Positions 1 through 8,253 are shown, numbered from the stretch's first letter. The stretch: 21,969 bases of DNA from CAVQGF01 sp045807945 (GCA_045807945.1 JBJMGI010000098.1:1-21969), one strand, 5' to 3'. Notes: a model not told the origin generated them from the letters alone. Numbers and translations are program-made.

Positions 1-629
1 AGAGAGACTGCCAGCACTTTGTCGGCGCCCATCTCTCTAAGCGGCGGCGCGGGGACAACGTGCGAAAGAAGTCCATCCACCAGCAAGCGTCCGTTCACGC
101 GAACCGGCAGGAACATCCCGGGATACGCGCAACTGGCGCGCACTGCATCCACCAGTCCGCCCTCGCGGAAGGTGACTGGCTCGCCGGTCACAAAGTCGGT
201 TGCCGCGATCGCCAGCGGCAAACGCAGCTCTTCGAATGTTTTTACTTTCAGGATCTTGTTGAGCAGGCCGGCCATGCGGTCGTTGGAAACGAATCCGAAG
301 CGCGAGAGCGTGTAGCGGCCGATGTCTTTGAAGCGGATGATGGCCGCGATCTCTTCCAGCTCTTTCGCCGAGATGCCGCTGCAATAGCAGGCGCCGATAA
401 CCGAGCCCACGCTGGTGCCGGCGATGAAATCCACCGGAAGCTTCTCTTCCTCGAAAACCTTCAGCACCCCGATGTGCGCCAGCCCGCGCGCGAATCCGCC
501 GCCAAAGGCGAGCCCGACCTTCGGGCGCTTCCAATCTGTCTTGGTGGTTTCAGCATCAGGCGAAATCGGGCGCGTCAGCTCTTTGCTGAAGGCTTTCACC
601 GAGCGGACGATCTTGGACAACTGGCTCAA
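1..629 (-). CDS. patatin-like phospholipase, RssA-type (3' end beyond window)
   Basis: The reading frame is open from the left edge to about 692 on the minus strand and encodes a patatin-family serine lipid acyl hydrolase. Visible are the oxyanion-hole segment GLAFGGGFARG (about residues 41-51), the nucleophile elbow GTSVGS with Ser73, and the second half of the Ser/Asp dyad in LLVDGLLSH (Asp185). That is the complete catalytic core; only the C-terminal tail is missing, because the window ends. No ATG lies upstream. I chose TTG at 629 because AGGGGA lies four bases before it; GTG at 597-599 is the alternative. A stop at 693-695 limits the extension. Members of this family hydrolyse phospholipid or lysophospholipid acyl chains. 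No signal peptide is seen, so it is probably cytoplasmic or peripheral. The family call is secure, the start and physiological substrate are not. Confidence 0.88.
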   Translation of the reverse strand, partial: MSQLSKIVRSVKAFSKELTRPISPDAETTKTDWKRPKVGLAFGGGFARGLAHIGVLKVFEEEKLPVDFIAGTSVGSVIGACYCSGISAKELEEIAAIIRFKDIGRYTLSRFGFVSNDRMAGLLNKILKVKTFEELRLPLAIAATDFVTGEPVTFREGGLVDAVRASCAYPGMFLPVRVNGRLLVDGLLSHVVPAPPLREMGADKVLAVS

Positions 630-710
630 ACGGTCCCCTGTAATTTGGGCGGGGAAGCTGCTTACACCAATTTTGATGCAGAACCAGAGCAGCTAAGATG
701 CCGCCGAAAG

Positions 711-745
711 AGCTATTAGCTGCTAGCTCTTAGCTCTTAGCTAAG
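711..745. repeat. short intergenic AGCT/TTAGCT micro-repeat
   Basis: This intergenic stretch is built from reiterated TAGCT and CTTAGCT units, for example TAGCTCTTAGCTCTTAGCT. It lies between the patatin gene and the composite repeat downstream of the PHP hydrolase gene. It has no coding potential. Short reiterations like this recur between genes in acidobacterial chromosomes as I know them; only one copy is visible here. Confidence 0.5.
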
Positions 746-768
746 AAGTCCCCACCCCTCCCGGAGGT

Positions 769-850
769 CATCCCGAGCGGAGGTCGCCACGGCGACCGTA
801 GTCGAGGGATCTGCATTTGATTTCGGGTACAGCACGGCTCTAGCCGTGCG
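769..850. repeat. composite palindromic repeat, copy A (intergenic)
   Basis: The element begins with GGTCATCCCGAGCG. It contains a perfect inverted repeat GGTCGCC-AC-GGCGACC (782-797), then GTCGAGGGATCTGCATT, and ends in a second perfect inverted repeat GCACGGCT-CT-AGCCGTGC (832-849). The same layout occurs at 1228-1310 (copy B): TCATCC-GAGCG, GA(A/G)GGA(C/T)CT, GCATT(A/T)GATTT, then a palindrome. It sits just after the stop of the PHP hydrolase gene, and its hairpins could also act as a transcription end. Mobility is unknown and no transposase is present. Confidence 0.65.
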
Positions 851-872
851 ACACGTTTAGTGAGCCGCGAGG

Positions 873-3464
873 TCACTGCATCCCTGAATACACCTTCGCC
901 GCATCGTCCAGCACCTTCAAGACATGCTCCCGCTCCGCAGGAGTGTTGTAGTCGGGATGCACGCTCGCGTCTTCGCGCACCCGCTCGATCCACTTCGAGA
1001 AGAACTTCGCGTCCTCAGGCGACCGTGGCTTTTCGCCCGCTACGGTCACGTAGATCGGAGAAGTCGTCCCATAGGGATAGATGTCCATGATGGGCTCTTC
1101 CGCATGGTCGGAGTAGGCCCGCAGCACGCACCAGCCCGACTTCGCGATCGGGACGGTCCCGCTCACTTCGAGCGAAGTCGTCGCCGCATGCCCCTGAGAA
1201 TCCTTCACCTCTCCATCTTTTTTGTTGATGTCATCCTGAGCGCCAGCGAAGGACCTTGCATTAGATTTTGCTTGTGTAGCCCCGGACCTCTGGTCCGGAG
1301 AAAAGATTGTTCTGGCGACGCTCCCGTTGCACACTACCTCCACTTTATCAACTGGAACGATCGATCGCAGCGCAGCGGTGAACTTCACCTCGCCAGCTTT
1401 CGCCAACCGCACCTCACCGCCCATAGGCTGTCCACCCAACGTAAACCGCAGGAGCGGACCGTTGGTCGCAAATGTTTTTCCTGCTTTCAGATTGTGCAGC
1501 CACTCGTCGAGCTTCAGCGGACCGGGCGGGACGTTCACATACACCCGATTCAGCCCCACCGGTCCGCGCAGGGAAGCGAAGTTGGTCATCGCGTCTGTAC
1601 CTGCGCCCGCGGGCAAGTGGAAGCCCAGGTTCAGCAGCCGATACCAGATTGCGGCCGACGACTTGTGATCCGCGAAGCCGAGGACTTCGTAGTAGTCCAC
1701 CTTGCCGAGCGCAACGTCGATGGGGAGCTCGTTGGTGAGCTTCGCGTCCTTGTACGGATCGGGCACCTCATCGAAGGGATGCACCCACCCGACCAGCGCG
1801 TCTTTAGTCTGCGCATGCGCCATGTCGGCAACATCGGCGTTCATGGGGACAAGCGACGCGGCGGCAGTGTTGGGATAACCGACATAGCCGGGAATGATGA
1901 GGTGCTTGATATTCAGTAATCCCAGGTGACCCCAGTACGAAGTGTGGAATTCCTGGCCAGTAGCAATCAGCGCCTTGTGCTTTTGCGGCTGGGCGATTTG
2001 GAGCGAGTCCGATAGGTTGGGGAAGCGCTGCTCTTTATTGACCAGAAGGTCCCATCCGACAGCCAAACCTTCGGCGTCGAGTTCGGTATCGAGGTCAGCT
2101 TGGTTGTATTTGTAAGCGCCGCCATAATTCCGATGGATGTGGAGGTCTCCGCTCGCCCACACTTCGGTGTCGCGAAACCGCAGGGGTGCGAGCTTCAGCG
2201 GCGGGATGTTTTCGATGGCACCTGGAGTGACCGAGAAATCAATGGGAACCGGCTTATATTCCAGCCCTCTTGTTGCAATTGCTGAGTATTTACCCGCAGC
2301 TGCTGCAATGCCTGGATTACGTGATGAGAGATAGTGCCACTCGAAATGCTGCGTTCTCGGGTCGAAGGAGTCGTCTGCATGGAGAAACGAGTCGGTCGTA
2401 AACCGAATTCCGTCATTCAGTCGTATTCGGATTCCGCCAAGGTCGTCTGCGCTAAAAGAGGCTTTGCCCCAACCGCGTGGAGTGCCCGCTTTCAGCTCCC
2501 ACTCATCATTCGAGTTACGAAAACCAATTCCCCCGAAATGGTTCCGATTTGAAACAAACACGATGGTTCCGCGATCGGGCGACCACCGAGGATTGATGTT
2601 GTCGTAATCCCCGTACGTCAGCGGGAACACATCTCCGCCTTGCGACGGCATCAGCCAAAGCTGGTGCCATTGGCGGCCCAGGTAGCTCGCGTAGAGGATG
2701 CGCTTACCGTCCGGCGAAAATTCTGGACGCGCCTTCCAGTTCGTCTCCTCGTAATGAATTTCCTTTGCGTTGGTGTTCGTGTCAATCATCCCCGTATCCG
2801 GCACGCTAGCGCGCCAGATGCCGCCGGTGCCGTGAATGTGTCCGTGGTTCGAGATGAAGATGATGTCTTTTCCATCGGGCGACCACGCCGGCGAAATCTC
2901 ATGATCGAACTTTGAGTAGTAATAGCGGGGAAGCGTGCTGACGTTCTCTTTGGTGAGTTGGCGGATGGACTTCGGCAGGCCGCCATCCACATCCATCAGG
3001 AAGATGTGGAAGTGCTTCGTCCCCACTGTTGAAACATAAGCGATGCGCTTCCCATCTGGCGACCAGCGCGGCTCCACGTTCACGTCACCACCGTTTGTTA
3101 GCTGCGACGTCTTGCCGCTCGGGACATCAAGGAGCCATAGCTCCAGCGCGTCATGGTCATACTTCGTGTAAACGACGTACTTGCCATCCCGCGACCAGTC
3201 TGGCTGGTAGTCGTATCCAGGGCCGTCGGTCAGCTGCAGCGCTTCCGTGGAATCGATCTTCTGCCGCCACAGCGAGCCCGCCATCGAGTAAATGACTTCC
3301 TTGGAATCTGGCGACCACGTGACCCAGCTCGGTCCGCTGGTCAGCTGCGGCAGGTACATCTCGCGAAAGTAATAAGGATGCGGCAGGTCGATCTGCTTCA
3401 GCACCGGCTCGCGCTGCGCGAACAGGGTAGCGGGTAGAAGCAGCAGGAAGATCAGTTTGCGCAT
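873..3464 (-). CDS. secreted TolB-like beta-propeller / PHP (CehA/McbA-type) metallohydrolase
   Basis: A two-part exported protein of 863 residues. Residues 1-17 form a signal peptide (RKLIFLLLLPATLFA). Residues about 35-330 carry at least six WSPDGK-type blades of a TolB/PD40 beta-propeller. The C-terminal half holds a PHP-type metal site: GDLHIH at 439-444, then conserved His in EFHTSYWGH and GWVHPFDE, and an Asp in GAGTDA. The arrangement matches the CehA/McbA group of metal-dependent hydrolases found next to propellers in periplasmic proteins. The substrate cannot be read from sequence. Residues about 718-746 are encoded by an inserted genomic repeat (1228-1310) and look like a foreign loop. 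The start is ATG at 3464; a TTG two codons upstream is also in frame. No clear ribosome binding site is visible, and the leader is occupied by a micro-repeat at 3478-3511. Confidence 0.88.
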   Translation of the reverse strand: MRKLIFLLLLPATLFAQREPVLKQIDLPHPYYFREMYLPQLTSGPSWVTWSPDSKEVIYSMAGSLWRQKIDSTEALQLTDGPGYDYQPDWSRDGKYVVYTKYDHDALELWLLDVPSGKTSQLTNGGDVNVEPRWSPDGKRIAYVSTVGTKHFHIFLMDVDGGLPKSIRQLTKENVSTLPRYYYSKFDHEISPAWSPDGKDIIFISNHGHIHGTGGIWRASVPDTGMIDTNTNAKEIHYEETNWKARPEFSPDGKRILYASYLGRQWHQLWLMPSQGGDVFPLTYGDYDNINPRWSPDRGTIVFVSNRNHFGGIGFRNSNDEWELKAGTPRGWGKASFSADDLGGIRIRLNDGIRFTTDSFLHADDSFDPRTQHFEWHYLSSRNPGIAAAAGKYSAIATRGLEYKPVPIDFSVTPGAIENIPPLKLAPLRFRDTEVWASGDLHIHRNYGGAYKYNQADLDTELDAEGLAVGWDLLVNKEQRFPNLSDSLQIAQPQKHKALIATGQEFHTSYWGHLGLLNIKHLIIPGYVGYPNTAAASLVPMNADVADMAHAQTKDALVGWVHPFDEVPDPYKDAKLTNELPIDVALGKVDYYEVLGFADHKSSAAIWYRLLNLGFHLPAGAGTDAMTNFASLRGPVGLNRVYVNVPPGPLKLDEWLHNLKAGKTFATNGPLLRFTLGGQPMGGEVRLAKAGEVKFTAALRSIVPVDKVEVVCNGSVARTIFSPDQRSGATQAKSNARSFAGAQDDINKKDGEVKDSQGHAATTSLEVSGTVPIAKSGWCVLRAYSDHAEEPIMDIYPYGTTSPIYVTVAGEKPRSPEDAKFFSKWIERVREDASVHPDYNTPAEREHVLKVLDDAAKVYSGMQ
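1228..1310. repeat. composite palindromic repeat, copy B, in frame inside the PHP hydrolase gene
   Basis: This is a second copy of the element at 769-850: TGTCATCCTGAGCG, GCGAAGGACCTTGCATTAGA, and a terminal perfect inverted repeat CCGGACC-TCT-GGTCCGG (1282-1298). It lies inside the 873-3464 gene and is read through without a stop, adding about 28 residues that include ARSFAGAQDD between two conserved strands of the C-terminal domain. Borders are estimated by comparison with copy A. Confidence 0.65.
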
Positions 3465-3477
3465 AGGCAAAGCTTTT

Positions 3478-3511
3478 TACCACAGAGGACACGGAGGTAC
3501 ACAGAGGAATA
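3478..3511. repeat. ACAGAGG/ACACGGAGG micro-repeat
   Basis: A run of CCACAGAGG, ACACGGAGG and ACACAGAGG units fills the 54-bp gap between the phosphatidyltransferase stop and the hydrolase start. It is non-coding and of a type scattered through many bacterial chromosomes. It occupies the space where a ribosome binding site for the hydrolase gene would normally lie. Confidence 0.5.
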
Positions 3512-3518
3512 CTTGCCC

Positions 3519-4253
3519 TTAGTTGAGCCTCTCCTGCACGTACAGATTCCTCGTATTCTTCACGATCGAGACGATCAGGATGAAGCTCATCCCCACGATC
3601 CCCACGCAACCCCCCATATCGAACAGCAAGAACTCCCGCCCGAACAAATGGCCCGCTGGATTCGCTAGCGCGAACAGATTCCCCACAGACAACGCGATGC
3701 GCAACTCGGTCGGGCTCATCTTGAAAAACGATATCTGGAAGACGCCGATGGTGTACGTCGCGAGGCAGACTTCGATCATCAGCAGCAGATAGACGATGAG
3801 CACCGCGATCGCGACGGGCGCCGACATGATTCCGGAGAGCGCCATGCCGCCGAGCAGGAAGAATGTGCCGACTGCATCCACCACGTGGTCAACGTAGAAA
3901 CCGTAACGGGGACGCTGGCGGTGGCGGAAGCGGGCGAGGGTTCCATCGAGCGAGTCGCCGAACCAATTAAGCACGAGGAAAATGATTGCGCCGAGCAGCC
4001 ACAAACGATCCCAGCGTGCGACCCAGTAGCACGCGCCGGCAGCGATAAGGGAACCAAAACCAAGCAGCGTCAGGTGGTCAGAGTTCACCCACTGCGGCAT
4101 CCGTGCGGCGAGCCAGAGTAGGGCTGATTTCTCGGCACGCGCCAGGAAACTTTCCTGCACGCGGACGGCATTCTTGAATGCGGGAAGCTTGCGGTGCTCG
4201 GCTGCGGGCACCGCCGATTCAGAGAGCATGACTTCGGGACTGTAGTCGTTCAT
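3519..4253 (-). CDS. CDP-alcohol phosphatidyltransferase family membrane protein
   Basis: An integral membrane enzyme of about 244 residues that should transfer a phosphoalcohol group from a CDP-linked donor to an acceptor alcohol in phospholipid-type synthesis. The family signature is clear: DGTLAR at 103-108, then GFYVD (118-122) and D126, giving the DGxxAR...GxxxDxxxD metal and CDP site. The spacing between AR and G is nine residues rather than the usual eight. Several hydrophobic helices follow, including stretches near 65-95, 128-165 and 220-235. I prefer ATG at 4253; an in-frame GTG at 4304, with AAAAGG directly before it, would add 17 residues. The alcohol acceptor cannot be named. The next gene downstream starts 54 bp away, so the two may share a transcript. 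Confidence 0.88.
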   Translation of the reverse strand: MNDYSPEVMLSESAVPAAEHRKLPAFKNAVRVQESFLARAEKSALLWLAARMPQWVNSDHLTLLGFGSLIAAGACYWVARWDRLWLLGAIIFLVLNWFGDSLDGTLARFRHRQRPRYGFYVDHVVDAVGTFFLLGGMALSGIMSAPVAIAVLIVYLLLMIEVCLATYTIGVFQISFFKMSPTELRIALSVGNLFALANPAGHLFGREFLLFDMGGCVGIVGMSFILIVSIVKNTRNLYVQERLN

Positions 4254-4340
4254 GAGGGCAAAGATGCGGGTTGCGGATTTGTAGGACAATCCACCCGTGC
4301 TCACCCTTTTATGGATTCGGCATCAGCCGCCAACTCCATG

Positions 4341-4402
4341 AAAGCAAAGAGCCCGCGGTAGCGGGCTTTTTGCCTACCCGCTTTCGCGGGCCCCCTCGGG
4401 GG
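4341..4402 (-). terminator. compound hairpin terminator after the 4421-5155 gene
   Basis: Three adjacent hairpins lie just past the stop of the minus-strand gene: CCCCC-TC-GGGGG (4391-4402), CCCGC-TTTC-GCGGG (4377-4390) and AGCCCGC-GGTA-GCGGGCT (4350-4367). The last has a T5 run on the plus side and a T-rich TCTTTGCTTT run on the minus side, so it may work in both directions. Only minus-strand genes flank it. Confidence 0.7.
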
Positions 4403-4420
4403 AGGGAAGTTTGAGATCTG

Positions 4421-5155
4421 TTACCAGTAGGTCAGCTTCACCTTGTCCAGCCAGGTGCTGTACGAGGTTGCTGCTCTGTTCGCGTCCATCTGGAATGCGA
4501 CATTCAGGTGCGAGTACGAGCCGGTTCCGGGACGCGACACCGACGTGCCGTTCAGATAACTCTTCACACCATTCAGCGTGACCGCAACCCACTTCAGCTT
4601 CGCCGGTGTGGTGCTGGTGGCGGGAACGCGCTGGAACTCGATGGTCAGGTGATTCCATTTGTACCCGACGGGCGTGCTGCAGGTGACACCGGTCGAGGTC
4701 CACTTCTTGGCGACGTTGTCGTAATAACGCCAGGTGTGCGTGGCGCGGATATCGCATTCGGTGCCGAAGATGTACTTGGTCGCATCCGCAGTCCGCGTCT
4801 GGTTGACGTCGAACTCAAGGGCCTGCGCCGCGGTGGGGTTTGTCATGTAAAAGTACAGGTCGTAAACAAGGTGCGTAGCCGTGTCGTGCCCGCCAACTTC
4901 ATTCCACCAAAGCGCTGTCTGATAGCTGGTGGAAGGCTTCAGCGTGAACTGTGCCGCGCTGCCGTCCATTGCGGGGGACGAGATCGCCTGGGTGATGGCG
5001 TAGGTGGTCGTGGTTCCCGCGCCGCCCGGTCCGGAGCATACGTCGCACCCCTTCCATCCCGTGCGCTGGTCGATGTTAGAGATTGTGGTCTGCGCAAACG
5101 AATGCGCGGCAGCGATCATCATCACAAGAAAAAGCAATGCTCGAGTCGTCCTCAA
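4421..5155 (-). CDS. secreted protein, probable jelly-roll (ConA-like) fold, unknown function
   Basis: A 244-residue exported protein with a signal peptide ending AAAHSFA before QTT (about residue 21). The mature part is rich in Thr, Ser, Tyr and Trp and has beta-type alternation (YDLYFYM, LEFDVNQT, HLTIEFQRV, KWVAVTLNG, WLDKVKLTYW), which suggests a ConA-like jelly-roll as in carbohydrate-binding or lyase-like modules. Two Cys pairs (CDVC near residue 38, and one each in GTECDIR and VTCST) could form disulfides after export. I see no catalytic motif and do not assign an activity. The start is TTG at 5155, supported by AGGA nine bases upstream and by the intact signal peptide. It lies between a strong terminator and the GH99-like gene, so a shared role in sugar binding or degradation is plausible but unproven. 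Confidence 0.75.
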   Translation of the reverse strand: MRTTRALLFLVMMIAAAHSFAQTTISNIDQRTGWKGCDVCSGPGGAGTTTTYAITQAISSPAMDGSAAQFTLKPSTSYQTALWWNEVGGHDTATHLVYDLYFYMTNPTAAQALEFDVNQTRTADATKYIFGTECDIRATHTWRYYDNVAKKWTSTGVTCSTPVGYKWNHLTIEFQRVPATSTTPAKLKWVAVTLNGVKSYLNGTSVSRPGTGSYSHLNVAFQMDANRAATSYSTWLDKVKLTYW

Positions 5156-5337
5156 GGTCAGGTGTCCTATATCTAGATTGCCGTTCAGACTCCCTGGCCC
5201 GGGAGCATTTGGCTGCTAAAAAATTAATGCAGCTTTCATACAAGACGAAGCGCAATCGAAAGTAGCTCCTCGATTCCACGGTGACGGTAGTAAGCCGGTA
5301 CTAAGGTGCTCGCTCTAACCTTAACCCTCGTCCCCCG

Positions 5338-7212
5338 TTATCGCGTGACTGTGATGTTCACCGTCTTCCAGTACAAGCCGGCTGCGTCCTTCGCCTGCAC
5401 AGTCAGACGGTGGGAGCCAACGCTTATGGTCAGGTATTTGTCGAGTTTCTTAGTGTTGTTGATCTGGTACACCTTCGCGCCATCAACATAGATCTGCATG
5501 TACGAGACAGTCGAACTATCGGTAGCCTGCGCGACCACGTGGACCGGCGACTTCGAACTGCTGCCCGCGATTGGCGAGCAGATGGTCACCGTGCGGTTGG
5601 TCCTGCTGATGGTGCACGCGCTAGTTACGACCGGGGCGGTGGCCGTGACCTTTGTGGTGGCCTGCGAAGTTGCACCACGCTTGTCAGTGACGGTGGCAGT
5701 CACGGTAAAGGTTCCCGCTGCCGCATAGGTATGGTTTGCGCTCGTGCCGGCTACGTCCGCACTGCCGTCGCCGAAATTGATCGTTGAAAGAGCGATCGAG
5801 CCGTCGGGATCGCTGGAACCTGCGGTCGAGGCAGTTACGGTCAGCGGCACCGTTCCGCTCACAGGAGTAATCGTTAGTGCGGCATTCGGGGGCTGATTCG
5901 CGGGAGTGAACGTCGCCGCCTTAGAGAAATGATTCTTTATCGAGGGCTTGCCAATCGCCTCCACGTAAAGCGTGTATGTGGTACTCGGGTCGAGCCCGAG
6001 GGCCGAGAGGTCACGGGCATATGAGGCCGCACCGGTCTGCGTATCGCCCAGCGGCATCAGATTCTCTCCATCCACAGAGATATAGACCGTGTAACGGTCC
6101 AGCGTGTTCTCCTGCCCGGTAATGCTCCAAGTGAGGGAGCTTCCCGAAATCGACGCGTTCACAGTGACGCAATTCTCAATCCCGCTTTCGATCTCGGTCC
6201 CTTCCTCGTAATCGTTCCAGGTGACTAGTTGCAGAGCACCAAGCTGGTTCGAACTTGAATACTTCTGACCGGCGCGTGCAAGGGAATCAAGCCAAGTCTG
6301 GCCGCACTTCTGATTCATCTTCTTGGGAGTGCCGCCCGCCCAGGAAGCCATTGAGTTGTCGAACCCCAAATAACCTGAGCCGACCACCGACTGTGACGGA
6401 TACTTCAGCGCGGTGCTGTAAAAGCTGTCGAGATAGGCAAGGCCTTCATCGTCTGCGTTGCTGGTGTTAAGGGTGAGCCAGCTAAAACTTCCGGACGTCG
6501 CGGCATGCGTGAAGCCGCTGTTATTGCGGAAGATGAATACGGGATTGCCGGGCAGCGCTGCCCTCACCGCGTTCCAGTCGATGGTCGGGTAGGCGTCCAT
6601 GCCAAAGAAGAACACCGCGGGACGACCATTCAACTGCATGTATGCGGGGGACTGCTCGTAGTTGTTGTACGCGTACGTCAAATCGCTGATCACTTGCTGC
6701 GTCAGATCGCAACCTGCAGTCATATTGCATGCGGTGAGGGCTCCGGCATCTTCCATGACAGCGAACTCGAAGCCGCTGCGTGATTCTGCTTCTGTCTTCA
6801 TGAGTTGTGTGGTCTGGTCTTCGGCCGTATGGTTTGGACCGTACCAATCGATGATCATTCCCTCCAGGCCGCGGCTGATCATGTCGTCCACTTGCTTTGT
6901 GACCTGTGCCGCATCGTTCGAGGCATAGCCCACGTTGATGTGGTTCGACTGGCCGAACCACGGCATGAAGTGGGCGTAGATCTTTGTAGTCGCCCCCGGG
7001 TAGAGCAACGACTTCGTCGCCACTTTGCTCACGCTGCTGGCCGCAGCATTGCCATTGCTGGACGCGGTGAACGAGTCGGCGGCGCTGGTGTTATTCGCGG
7101 TCTCGTGCGTCAGGGTGGTTGTAGGAGTGAGAACAAAACCTTGTGCTCGTAAAGATTGAGCAGGTAGAAAGACGGCTAGCGCGAGGAAGAACCCAGAAAA
7201 TCGATACAGCAT
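5338..7212 (-). CDS. secreted GH99/GH71-like glycoside hydrolase with FN3-like, PKD and Ig-like modules
   Basis: A 624-residue exported modular enzyme. Residues 1-23 are a signal peptide ending LRA, followed by a Ser/Thr/Asn-rich linker (about 24-70). The catalytic barrel covers about 75-345: KIYAHFMPWFG (77-87), GMIIDWYGP (118-126) and the carboxylate motif TWNDYEEGTEIESG (331-344), which resembles the WNEW-EGT motif holding the catalytic acids in GH99 and related GH71-like enzymes acting on alpha-linked glycans. An FN3-like domain (about 347-437), a PKD domain with NFGDGSADV (479-487) and an Ig-like domain (about 530-624) follow; these usually serve as spacers or glycan contacts. In the second motif position Asp-Tyr replaces Glu-Trp, so specificity may differ. 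The start is ATG at 7212, without an obvious Shine-Dalgarno. The family call is good, the substrate unknown. Confidence 0.82.
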   Translation of the reverse strand: MLYRFSGFFLALAVFLPAQSLRAQGFVLTPTTTLTHETANNTSAADSFTASSNGNAAASSVSKVATKSLLYPGATTKIYAHFMPWFGQSNHINVGYASNDAAQVTKQVDDMISRGLEGMIIDWYGPNHTAEDQTTQLMKTEAESRSGFEFAVMEDAGALTACNMTAGCDLTQQVISDLTYAYNNYEQSPAYMQLNGRPAVFFFGMDAYPTIDWNAVRAALPGNPVFIFRNNSGFTHAATSGSFSWLTLNTSNADDEGLAYLDSFYSTALKYPSQSVVGSGYLGFDNSMASWAGGTPKKMNQKCGQTWLDSLARAGQKYSSSNQLGALQLVTWNDYEEGTEIESGIENCVTVNASISGSSLTWSITGQENTLDRYTVYISVDGENLMPLGDTQTGAASYARDLSALGLDPSTTYTLYVEAIGKPSIKNHFSKAATFTPANQPPNAALTITPVSGTVPLTVTASTAGSSDPDGSIALSTINFGDGSADVAGTSANHTYAAAGTFTVTATVTDKRGATSQATTKVTATAPVVTSACTISRTNRTVTICSPIAGSSSKSPVHVVAQATDSSTVSYMQIYVDGAKVYQINNTKKLDKYLTISVGSHRLTVQAKDAAGLYWKTVNITVTR

Positions 7213-7317
7213 GCGACGGGACCCAGGGGATTGAAGATGAACGCCATGTTAATCCCGATTCTGAGTACGTTGGACGGTACTACGAAGAAATTACCAGCGA
7301 AATTCGGCCGAGATTAA

Positions 7318-7342
7318 GGGGAGGCTCGGCACTGCCTTCCCC
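7318..7342 (-). terminator. hairpin after the CHASE3 gene
   Basis: On the minus strand, GGGGAAGGC and GCCTCCCC can pair with one bulged base around an eight-base loop, followed by TTAATCT. It begins 15 bases past the CHASE3 gene stop and upstream of the GH99-like gene. The T tract is short, so termination is likely but not certain. Confidence 0.4.
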
Positions 7343-7356
7343 AGCGCGCAGAACTT

Positions 7357-8253
7357 TTACGCCGCGGTGCTCGCGGAGCGTTTGACCGAGTCCGTGATCA
7401 AGCGGTTTGATTTCTCAGCCATCTCCATCATCTCTGCTGCTTGCGTTTGACCGATAGCCGGCAAGTAATCGACGAACCGATTGAGAAAATCTCTGGCTGA
7501 ATCGCGCACCTGCCGCAGGAGTTCGGGCAATTGCTGAGAGACGGTTATCGTAACCGCCTCGAGCTGGGCGGATTTGGCGCGGATAAGTTCCTTGTTCCGG
7601 GCGATCTCGGCTTCCAGGCTCCTGCTGTGCACCCAAAGCACTCCGAACACTAGCCCCGTCAAGCCGAGCAGGAGTGCGGTCGAGCCGATGGTCTCTTTCA
7701 CGGCGCGATCGATGTTGGAGCCGGTCTGTTGTATGTACTCCGAGGACCTTGCAACTTCTGCAGCAGCAAGGGCGCTTACGCGCAGGCGCGCGTCGTCCAT
7801 CAACTGCTTGCCGCGATTCGAGTCAATGATCCCGAAAGCGCGGTGCCTGTAGCCTTGCTGGCGCAGATGGATCGTCTCCTGCGCCTCCGCCAGCTTGGCT
7901 TCCGCCAAAGCCTCGAGCTGCGACTCTGAAGCACGCTCATCATCAGGCCTTGCCGCCAACTCGGAGCGCAACGTACTGAAGTGGACTGGCAACTGTTTTG
8001 TGGCGTCTTCATAGCGCTGCAAGTAGGACGAGTCGCCGGTCAACAGGTAGCCGCGCTGCGCGGCTTCTACGTCGAGCAGGTTCACTTCCACGGCCGAGAT
8101 CTCGTCCTGCAGCGCAGCCGATTGCTGCTTGAGTCCTTCATTCGCCTGAACTGCTTTGAAATTTCGGGCAGTCGAGTAAGCGCCGGCGATGATCAACACC
8201 AGCAAAAGAGGGATTCCGATCAGAACAGCAGTTTTTCTTATCATCGCCAGCAC
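7357..8253 (-). CDS. CHASE3-domain membrane protein without kinase domain
   Basis: A membrane-anchored protein of about 298 residues. TM1 (about 9-26) is followed by a periplasmic helical CHASE3 sensor with the hallmark DVEAAQRGYLLTGD (61-74), then TM2 (about 190-208, ending GVLWVHS) and a cytoplasmic helical tail likely to form a coiled coil. CHASE3 normally sits at the front of histidine kinases, cyclases or chemoreceptors; here the protein stops about 90 residues after TM2 with no HAMP, HisKA, ATPase or GGDEF domain and no sign of frameshift. It may signal through a partner. The start GTG at 8253 has GAGGAG six bases upstream; an ATG nine bases later (8244) and a TTG at 8274 are alternatives. 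The neighbouring divergent gene starts about 150 bp away. Confidence 0.82.
   Translation of the reverse strand: MLAMIRKTAVLIGIPLLLVLIIAGAYSTARNFKAVQANEGLKQQSAALQDEISAVEVNLLDVEAAQRGYLLTGDSSYLQRYEDATKQLPVHFSTLRSELAARPDDERASESQLEALAEAKLAEAQETIHLRQQGYRHRAFGIIDSNRGKQLMDDARLRVSALAAAEVARSSEYIQQTGSNIDRAVKETIGSTALLLGLTGLVFGVLWVHSRSLEAEIARNKELIRAKSAQLEAVTITVSQQLPELLRQVRDSARDFLNRFVDYLPAIGQTQAAEMMEMAEKSNRLITDSVKRSASTAA

Noticed and set aside
711..745. CRISPR-like repeat array
   Set aside because: The units are only 5-9 bases and contiguous, without spacers or cas genes.
924..1919. Plus-strand open frame of 331 codons
   Set aside because: It lies antisense to the PHP hydrolase C-terminal half, has no ribosome binding site and no recognisable motif.
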